Assembly (NCBI GenBank): GCA_023441125.1
Contig: JAEZQV010000132.1
Coordinates: 1 to 5,194, forward strand
DNA from: Bacillota bacterium
Lineage (GTDB): Bacteria; Bacillota_C; Negativicutes; Sporomusales; Sporomusaceae
DNA: 5,194 nt
Direction of reading: 5' to 3'
The position numbers and the translations under genes are program-made. Below the pieces are notes generated by a model. The model was not told where the DNA came from. It did no database searches and was given only the letters and a program-made list of their open reading frames with translations. How positions within the stretch are numbered: the stretch's first letter is position 1; every line of letters starts with the position of its first letter. Positions 1-5,194 of this stretch are shown one piece after another.

Positions 1-432
1 CACCTCCCGGCCAATGAGGGCCGGGAAGGCCGATACCAGGGCTTCCGTGCCGGAGGAAATGCTTACCGCAACGGTAAGCACATAGTCGGCGACCAGGGCG
101 GCGGCGGCAACCAGGGCCGGCAGCTCACCCAGATTGCGGAGCGCGATGGAGTAAGAGCCGCCGCCACCGGGATTCGCTCTGGCTACCTGAGTATAGGACA
201 GGGTTACGATGGCCAGGAGCGCAATGACGGCCAGGGTGGCATAGCCAAAATAACCATAGATTATCATCCCCGGCACAGCTAAAGTCACAATAATCTGCTC
301 GGGTCCATACCCTACCGAGGACAGGGCGTCTGAGGAAAAGATGGACAGCGCTTTCCACTTGGGAAGTTTTTCATGGGCGCCTTCTTCTGTTCTAAGCGGT
401 TTGCCGATAATCAGCCGGCGAAAATTCAGCAC
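1..432 (-). CDS. kimA: KimA-like (YdaO-type) APC-superfamily potassium importer, N-terminal part
   Basis: This is the first 144 residues of an inner-membrane permease; the left edge removes the rest (B. subtilis KimA is about 600 residues). The protein opens with a basic segment ending in IIGKPL, followed by SSDALSSVGYGPEQ (residues 33-46), a hallmark of the KimA/YdaO group. From memory of the B. subtilis protein, its K+/H+ site residues D36, Y43, D117, Y118, T121 and S125 correspond here to D35, Y42, D116, Y117, T120 and S124, a constant offset of one. A GGGG turn (89-92) and DYVLTVAVSISSGT (116-129) are also typical. Membrane segments lie at roughly 28-55, 60-82 and 106-140. KimA drives proton-coupled, high-affinity K+ uptake. 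The chosen start is GTG at 432-430, with AGGAGG ten bases upstream; an in-frame ATG at 450-448 would add six residues but lacks a ribosome site. Another APC paralogue of this subgroup cannot be excluded. Confidence 0.85.
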   Translation of the reverse strand, partial: MLNFRRLIIGKPLRTEEGAHEKLPKWKALSIFSSDALSSVGYGPEQIIVTLAVPGMIIYGYFGYATLAVIALLAIVTLSYTQVARANPGGGGSYSIALRNLGELPALVAAAALVADYVLTVAVSISSGTEALVSAFPALIGREV

Positions 433-442
433 GGGTTGTTGC

Positions 443-448
443 CTCCTC
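443..448 (-). promoter_or_regulatory. Shine-Dalgarno site of the KimA-like gene
   Basis: A perfect AGGAGG on the minus strand lies ten bases before GTG (432-430). It overlaps the alternative in-frame ATG (450-448), so it cannot serve that codon. This is the reason for preferring the GTG start, which also gives residue numbering nearly identical to B. subtilis KimA. Confidence 0.7.
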
Positions 449-493
449 ATCAAGCGTGAACTAAGCGATATATATAATAGATAATAACGATTA

Positions 494-521
494 AAGCTGC
501 TGACATGACGGTCAACAGCTT
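494..521 (-). terminator. Hairpin, probable rho-independent terminator after the DUF5132-like gene
   Basis: On the minus strand the sequence reads AAGCTGTTGAC, a six-base loop CGTCAT, then GTCAGCAGCTT: an 11-pair stem containing one G-U wobble, followed by TTTAATCGTTATT. On the plus strand the same position is a C-A mismatch, so the RNA structure favours minus-strand transcription. It starts about 57 bases after the stop codon of the upstream minus-strand gene and ends about 60 bases before the KimA-like start. The trailing T tract is broken and the stem is only moderately GC-rich, so termination may be partial. It could instead be a leader structure of the permease transcript. Confidence 0.5.
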
Positions 522-578
522 GTTTGTCTTGTGGGAAAATATAATTCGCTTTGCCGTTGTGGCAGAGCTTTAAAAGGA

Positions 579-1070
579 TTAGGCCGGGTCCAGCCCATCC
601 CGGACCTCAGGCTGAGTCTCATCCTTGCTTTGGCCCCGCTCGTCTTTGGCTTCATCGACAATGCCCTGCATTTTTTCCCGGAGTGACTGGGCCTGATCAG
701 ACAGGGCCAAAGCGCCGCCGGTGGCCGTAACGGCTATTTGCCGGAACTGCTTTTTGGTATTGTGCTTGAGCCGTTGGAAATGTTCGGTCAGCGACTCGGA
801 CGACTGCTGCTGGTTTTCGCGGGCTTCGGCGACAATATCCTCCAGTTCTTCTTTCATGGCCGCGCCGGCGTGCTGTACCTGATCGGTAAGCTTCAATACC
901 CCCCGGGTTGCGAGGATGGTAGCCGACCGCAGTCCTTTACGGACGGGCGGCAGGGCAAAGGCCAGCGCAGCACCGGTAGCAATTAGCATAACCGGCGAAG
1001 ATTGCCGCAAAACACGCGATCCCCAGCGAATTAGATTATACAAAGAAACTCCCCCTGTCTTTTTGTTCAT
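579..1070 (-). CDS. DUF5132-like small membrane protein with a duplicated amphipathic segment
   Basis: The function is unknown. The frame is open from ATG at 1142 (187 residues). I prefer the internal ATG at 1070 (M25 of the long form, 163 residues) because GGGG lies four bases upstream, whereas the 1142 codon has no recognisable ribosome site. In long-form numbering, SPVMLIATGAALAFALPPV (about 49-67) is a single membrane helix. It is followed by a positive turn (VRKGLR) and a segment ending EELEDIVAEARE, which resembles the DUF5132 pattern as I recall it. A Gln/Ser/Glu-rich stretch leads to a second copy of that segment (about 136-168: VTATGGALALSDQAQ, then IVDEAKDE), and the tail is acidic. 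DUF5132-type proteins are, to my recollection, often encoded near P-type ATPases and HMA_2 proteins, which fits the divergent ATPase here. A partner or membrane-tethered regulatory role is inference only. Family assignment is by pattern, not by search. Confidence 0.7.
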   Translation of the reverse strand: MNKKTGGVSLYNLIRWGSRVLRQSSPVMLIATGAALAFALPPVRKGLRSATILATRGVLKLTDQVQHAGAAMKEELEDIVAEARENQQQSSESLTEHFQRLKHNTKKQFRQIAVTATGGALALSDQAQSLREKMQGIVDEAKDERGQSKDETQPEVRDGLDPA

Positions 1071-1193
1071 TTTTCCCCGGGCATGAGCTTCTAATGCATG
1101 GATTTTTTCGTTAAAATCCGGCACATAGGGCGTAACCAACATGGATACAATAGCTCATATGATTTTTGTAAACTTAGCTGGGGGGAACGCGTA
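1071..1193. promoter_or_regulatory. Divergent control region between the DUF5132-like and ATPase genes
   Basis: The two genes diverge from this stretch: 123 bases if the minus gene starts at 1070, only 51 bases if it starts at 1142. On the plus strand, TACAAT (1146-1151) could be a -10 box, but no good -35 lies 16-18 bases upstream. On the minus strand, TTTACA (1172-1167) is 16 bases from TTGTAT (1150-1145), a weak pair; if used, transcription would begin near 1138, inside the long reading frame, which supports the 1070 start. No clear operator palindrome is visible. Promoter positions are guesses; shared or overlapping control is an inference from spacing. Confidence 0.35.
1180..1185 (+). 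promoter_or_regulatory. Shine-Dalgarno site of the tandem ATPase
   Basis: A run of six G residues sits eight bases upstream of ATG at 1194. It is G-rich rather than the textbook AGGAGG but well placed, and it fixes the start of the long frame. The resulting N-terminus leads directly into an HMA-like fold, which agrees. Confidence 0.65.
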
Positions 1194-4100
1194 ATGCTTG
1201 CTTTGCTTTCGGAAAATGACTACCGGCTTTTGCCGGGACGGTTAAGGATAACTGTCCCCGGACTGCGCAGGAATACTTTGTTGGCAACCTATCTGGTTAA
1301 GCATGTTGGTGCAGTGCCGGGGGTTAAAACAATAACGGCAAACGTTCTGACCGGCCGGGCGCTTGTCCATTTTGCGCCGGACCGGCTTAGCTTTCCGCAA
1401 CTATGCCGGGAAATGGAAAAGGTGTGGCAAGGCTTCGGCGACCGGCAAGCAAAGCAGGCGGGTAAGGATACGCCGGTACTGCCGGCGGCAGCCGGGCCAC
1501 TGCCAACCTATTCAGGCAATATAAAAAAACTGTATGTATTAGCCACCGGCGGGGTGCTGGCCGGGATTCTGGCCAAGCGCCTGCTGGTTGGGCGTTCGCC
1601 GCTGGCAGCCTCCGCCAAAGTCTTCTACCTGGCGGCGCTGACGACAATTATCGGTGGTTATCCTTTGCTCAGAAGAGGGGTAGACACCCTGGCCCGCAAG
1701 AAGAGAACCAACGCCGATTTATTGCTGTTTGCGGCAACCATTATACTCCTGGCTATGCGGGAAAGTATAACCGGTCTGTCTGTCCTGGGGCTAGTATATC
1801 TGAGCGACTTTTTCCACTATATTATGCAAACCCGTTCCCAACATGCCATCAAAAAGATTCTGGCGACCAAGGAATTGACCGCCAACCGTGTGAATCACGG
1901 CGAACTGCACCAAATACCGGCTGACAAGGTAGCGGTCGGTGAGGCGGTGATCGTACAAACCGGTGAACGGGTCCCGGTAGACGGCGAGGTGGTAACCGGC
2001 GAGGCGCTGGTCCAGCAAGCCGCTTTGACCGGGGACAGCACCTCTGTCAGCGTGAAACCGGGTGACACCGTGTATGCCGGTATGCTCATCCAGGCCGGCC
2101 GGCTTACTGTCCGGGCCAGCCGGGTAGGCCGGGATACTTCCATAGCCCGTATGCTCAATATGGTGGAACAGGCTGCCGCCGCCCGTGGAGCGCTGCCGCA
2201 ACCGGAAGATTACTACGCACGAAAACTAATGCCTCTGACGATCGGGATCGCAGCTCTCATCTTTGTGCTCACCCGCAATGTTTACCGGGCTATAACAGTA
2301 CTATTGGCCGGCTGCCCGATTGCGGTCTCCATTGCGAAAAATACCGCCTTGGGGACAGCGGTTGCCGAGGCCGCCCGCAAAGGGATATTCATCAAGGATT
2401 CCCGCTGTTTGGAAACAGCCGGACAGACCGAGGTCGTCCTGTGGGATAAGACCGGCACGCTCACTACCGGTGACCCTACCATCAGTGAAGTAGTTTCGCT
2501 GGAACGAAAACTTAGCAATGACGAAGTGCTGCTGCTGGCCGCTTCCGCCGAACAAAACCAGTGCCACCCCTTAGCCAGGATGATGGTGGCGGAGGCCAGG
2601 CGCAAAGATCTGCAGCTTGTACCGACGAACAGTGAAGTGCTGGTGGGTTATGGCGTAAGAGCCCATAGCGGGCGGCAAGAGATAATCGTCGGCAATGAGG
2701 CGCTGATGCATGACGAGCATGTGGATATAAAAAAGAGTAAGGCGCGCGGGCTGCGGATGAAACATTTTGGCAACAGCATCATTTATGTTGCCGCCGATAA
2801 AAAGCTGGTAGGGGTCATCAGTGTAAAAGAACACATCCGGCCGGAAAGTTATCAGGCGGTGGAACAATTACGCGTCGTGGGCATACCGCATATCGGTCTG
2901 ATGACCGGTGATGCAGCCAATACAGGCAGCGCCGTGGCTGAAGAACTGGGAATTAACCACTACTGGAGCGCCATGAAGCCGGAAGACAAAATTCAGAAAA
3001 TTAACCAGCTAAGACGTAACAGCTATCCGGTGATGATGGTCGGCGACGGGATTAACGATTCACCCGCCCTGGCGGCGGCTGACATTGGGGTGACTATGGC
3101 CGACGGCTGTCCGGAACTGGCCCTCAAGGCTGCCAATGTGGCTATCGCCGGCGACGATCCGCGCAAGGTGCCGCAGATGATTGCCATCGGTAAAGAGACC
3201 AATCAAATTATCCATCAGAATCTGTCCTTTGCGGTTGGTGTCAATGTTGTCGGTATTGCCCTGGCGGCCGCCAATATTATCTCGCCGCTGGCCGCCTCGC
3301 TCTTGCTTAATTTCAGCACCCTCGGGGTGATTGCCAATTCCGCCCGGCTGCTCACGAAACGAAATCACGCCGGTTGTAAGCAGGGAGCGTTTGATCTGCA
3401 GCATTTTGCCGCGCCGCCGCCGCCGGCAGCATGCGTCTCGCCGCCGGCCGCGCCGGTGCCGGCAACGGACGGGTGCGGGGCAAAAGCCCCCGTATGGCAC
3501 ACCTTGCCGCTGGCCGACGTGTGTGACCGGATCGAGGTCTCGCCCCGGTATGGGTTAGGCGGGCATGAAGTGGTGCTCCGCCGGGAACAGCACGGCTTAA
3601 ATGAGCTGGCTGAGGGCAGGAAAGCCAGTTTTTGGGAACTGTTTAAAAATCAGTTTAAAGACTTTATGGTGCAGGTTTTGCTGGGGGCCGCCGGTATTTC
3701 CTTTTTCCTGGGGAAAACCAAGGATGTGCTGCTGACGGTAGCCATCGTGCTGGCCAATGCGGTGCTCGGTGTGGTGCAGGAGCGCCGCTCCGAACGGTCC
3801 ATTGCCGCCCTGCAAAAAATGGCCGCACCCATGGCCAAGGTCATCCGGGGCGGCAAAAGCTGCCAGGTTCAGGCTCAGGAACTGGTACCGGGCGATATTA
3901 TCGTTCTGGAAGCCGGCGACCGGGTTCCGGCTGATGCCAGGCTGCTTACGGTTTCCCAATTTGAAGTGGAGGAGTCCTCGTTAACAGGCGAGACACTGCC
4001 GGTTAAGAAGTCGGCAACCTTTGTCGGCCAGGACAAGCTGGCCCTGGGCGACCGGAAAAACATGCTGTTTATGGGGACCAGTGTAACCCGGGGCCGGGCT

Positions 4101-5194
4101 ACTGCGGTGGTAATCGCGACAGGTATGCAGACCGAAATGGGTCAAATCGCCGCCCTCATCGGTCAGCAGGAAAATGAAGCCACGCCCTTGCAAAGGCGGC
4201 TGGAGGAACTGGGCAAATATCTGGTGTATGGCTGTTTAGCCGTTTCCGGTGTGGTTTTTCTCATCGGCTTACTGCGGGGAGAAAGGGTTCTCAATATGCT
4301 GCAAACGGCGGCCAGTCTGGCCGTAGCCGCCATCCCGGAAGGCCTGACCGCCATTGTAATCATTGCCCTGGCGATGGGAGTGCAGCGCATGAGTAAACGC
4401 AATATTATTATCCGCAAGCTTTCTTCTATCGAAACGCTGGGCTGCGCCAATGTCATCTGTTCAGATAAGACCGGGACATTAACCCAGAATCAAATGACAG
4501 TCCGTGCTATCTGCACGGCCGACCGGACCTGGCGGGTGAGCGGCGAAGGCTATACGCCCAAGGGACAGTTTGCGTATGAGGATACCGTTGTCAGCCCTGC
4601 GGCCAGTCCGGATTTAATGAAAGTCTTGCTGACCGCCGGTCTCTGCAATAATGCCAGGCTGGTAACCGGCAAAAGGTCGCAGGGGACATTGGTGAATATG
4701 AATGACCGGAAAAAGGAATGGGCGATTGACGGCGATCCCACCGAGGGAGCGCTGGTGGTGGCGGCGGCTAAAGCCGGGATTCAGGCCGAAGAGTTGGAGA
4801 AGAAGTATACCCGGATAAAGGAAATTCCCTTTGAGTCCGAGCGCAGAATGATGTCGGTTGTCTGCCAGACAGCAGCCGGCGAGACCGCGCTGTACTGCAA
4901 AGGGGCGCCGGATACGGTGCTCAACGCCTGTTCACATTACCTGCTGCATGGCGTTGCTGTTCCCCTGGATGAGCAGGCGCGGCAGGAATTTCTGCACCGC
5001 AACAATGAACTGGCCAGCCAGGCTTTGCGCGTGCTGGCCGTAGCCTACCGGCCGCTGGCAGACCGGGAAGATAATCAGGCGGAGACGGATGGGGAACAGG
5101 ACCTGGTCTTTTGCGGTTTGCTGGGGATGATTGACCCGCCCCGGCCGGAAGTGCCGGCCGCCATCGAAAAATGCCGGCGGGCCGGCGTTAAGGT
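1194..5194 (+). CDS. Tandem P-type ATPase: HMA-like domain + P1B-like core fused to a P2A (Ca2+-ATPase-like) core, C-terminus off-window
   Basis: This is one unbroken frame of 1333 codons. Residues 10-77 are HMA-like (PGRLRITVPGL, then VPGV, NVLTGRALV) without CxxC. The first core has about four helices at 110-215, an A domain with TGD (279-281), the M4 motif CPI (374-376), DKTGT (D418), HP (458-459), a second TGD (571-573), K599, GDGIND (617-622) and two last helices (676-720). A Pro/Ala linker (721-767) carries C728, C747 and C761. The second core starts at W768 with a Cation_ATPase_N-like segment, then M1/M2 (824-864), TGE (931-933), PEGL in M4 (1048-1051), DKTGT (D1091), DPTE (1181-1184), F1213, KGAP (1236-1239) and DPPRPE (D1314). 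The first half is metal-ATPase-like and the second Ca2+-ATPase-like, so ATP-driven cation transport is expected. The substrate is not determinable, because M5-M6 of the second core is missing. Mycobacterial CtpH/CtpI are long ATPases with a comparable layout, from memory. The expected full length is about 1500 residues. Confidence 0.92.
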   Translation, partial: MLALLSENDYRLLPGRLRITVPGLRRNTLLATYLVKHVGAVPGVKTITANVLTGRALVHFAPDRLSFPQLCREMEKVWQGFGDRQAKQAGKDTPVLPAAAGPLPTYSGNIKKLYVLATGGVLAGILAKRLLVGRSPLAASAKVFYLAALTTIIGGYPLLRRGVDTLARKKRTNADLLLFAATIILLAMRESITGLSVLGLVYLSDFFHYIMQTRSQHAIKKILATKELTANRVNHGELHQIPADKVAVGEAVIVQTGERVPVDGEVVTGEALVQQAALTGDSTSVSVKPGDTVYAGMLIQAGRLTVRASRVGRDTSIARMLNMVEQAAAARGALPQPEDYYARKLMPLTIGIAALIFVLTRNVYRAITVLLAGCPIAVSIAKNTALGTAVAEAARKGIFIKDSRCLETAGQTEVVLWDKTGTLTTGDPTISEVVSLERKLSNDEVLLLAASAEQNQCHPLARMMVAEARRKDLQLVPTNSEVLVGYGVRAHSGRQEIIVGNEALMHDEHVDIKKSKARGLRMKHFGNSIIYVAADKKLVGVISVKEHIRPESYQAVEQLRVVGIPHIGLMTGDAANTGSAVAEELGINHYWSAMKPEDKIQKINQLRRNSYPVMMVGDGINDSPALAAADIGVTMADGCPELALKAANVAIAGDDPRKVPQMIAIGKETNQIIHQNLSFAVGVNVVGIALAAANIISPLAASLLLNFSTLGVIANSARLLTKRNHAGCKQGAFDLQHFAAPPPPAACVSPPAAPVPATDGCGAKAPVWHTLPLADVCDRIEVSPRYGLGGHEVVLRREQHGLNELAEGRKASFWELFKNQFKDFMVQVLLGAAGISFFLGKTKDVLLTVAIVLANAVLGVVQERRSERSIAALQKMAAPMAKVIRGGKSCQVQAQELVPGDIIVLEAGDRVPADARLLTVSQFEVEESSLTGETLPVKKSATFVGQDKLALGDRKNMLFMGTSVTRGRATAVVIATGMQTEMGQIAALIGQQENEATPLQRRLEELGKYLVYGCLAVSGVVFLIGLLRGERVLNMLQTAASLAVAAIPEGLTAIVIIALAMGVQRMSKRNIIIRKLSSIETLGCANVICSDKTGTLTQNQMTVRAICTADRTWRVSGEGYTPKGQFAYEDTVVSPAASPDLMKVLLTAGLCNNARLVTGKRSQGTLVNMNDRKKEWAIDGDPTEGALVVAAAKAGIQAEELEKKYTRIKEIPFESERRMMSVVCQTAAGETALYCKGAPDTVLNACSHYLLHGVAVPLDEQARQEFLHRNNELASQALRVLAVAYRPLADREDNQAETDGEQDLVFCGLLGMIDPPRPEVPAAIEKCRRAGVK

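Noticed and set aside
125..358. Open frame of 77 codons on the minus strand
   Set aside because: It overlaps the KimA-like permease in another frame of the same strand, has no ribosome site or domain signal, and its Arg/Trp/His-rich composition is typical of an out-of-frame shadow.
549..567. Small inverted repeat CTTTGCC / GGCAGAG just after the DUF5132-like stop
   Set aside because: The pairing is better on the plus strand, where no gene ends. The minus-strand form has a mismatch and no clean T tract, so it is probably chance.
738..986. Plus-strand open frame opposite the DUF5132-like gene
   Set aside because: It is antisense to a gene with a recognisable membrane helix and repeat. It has no Shine-Dalgarno site and no family resemblance.
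1146..1151. TACAAT as a confident -10 box for the ATPase
   Set aside because: No acceptable -35 lies 16-18 bases upstream, so it is mentioned only within the divergent control region.
3408..3473. CCG/GCC-rich run resembling a tandem repeat
   Set aside because: There is no constant repeat unit; the pattern follows Pro and Ala codons of the linker.
3060..3500. Long minus-strand open frame (146 codons) opposite the ATPase linker
   Set aside because: It is an antisense artefact of GC-rich coding DNA. The plus strand here encodes GDGIND and the closing P1B helices in the correct frame.
3350..3500. Possible frameshift or assembly join of two separate ATPase genes
   Set aside because: The frame runs continuously through the linker with no stop. 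No Shine-Dalgarno site plus start codon is seen in the linker before the second core, and tandem ATPases of this kind exist elsewhere, so a true fusion is simpler.

Overview
The window looks like chromosomal DNA from a GC-rich member of the Bacillota. That placement is an inference from G-rich Shine-Dalgarno sites, a KimA/YdaO-type potassium permease and a tandem P-type ATPase. The long ATPase reminds me of proteins from Sporomusa/Pelosinus-like Negativicutes, but I could not verify this. There are no RNA genes, mobile elements or CRISPR arrays. Nearly all the sequence is coding, and all three genes look membrane-associated.

Layout: (1) positions 1-432, minus strand, hold the first 144 residues of a KimA-like APC-superfamily K+ importer, cut by the left edge. 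(2) Positions 433-578 are a short spacer with an A/T-rich stretch and a hairpin (494-521) that pairs perfectly only when read on the minus strand; it is a candidate terminator. (3) Positions 579-1070, minus strand (frame open to 1142), encode a small one-helix membrane protein resembling DUF5132, with an internally duplicated amphipathic segment. (4) Positions 1071-1193 are a divergent control region. (5) Position 1194 to the right edge, plus strand, is one uninterrupted frame of 1333 complete codons. It encodes two P-type ATPases in series: an HMA-like domain plus a P1B-like core, a Pro/Ala/Cys linker, then a P2A (Ca2+-ATPase-like) core. The right edge cuts the second core just before its expected MxTGD motif.

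The tandem ATPase is the main point of interest. Both halves keep the phosphorylated DKTGT aspartate (D418 and D1091), so neither is obviously a dead remnant. The first half nevertheless departs from the P1B consensus at several positions: TGD for TGE, CPI for CPC, E546 for the usual Asp, no CxxC in the HMA-like domain, and LN for the HN often seen in the last helix. The second half is conventional as far as it is visible. The adjacent divergent DUF5132-like protein may be a partner; that is inference from position and from my recollection that this family occurs beside P-type ATPases. The KimA-like gene adds a K+ uptake function, but nothing visible ties it mechanistically to the ATPase.
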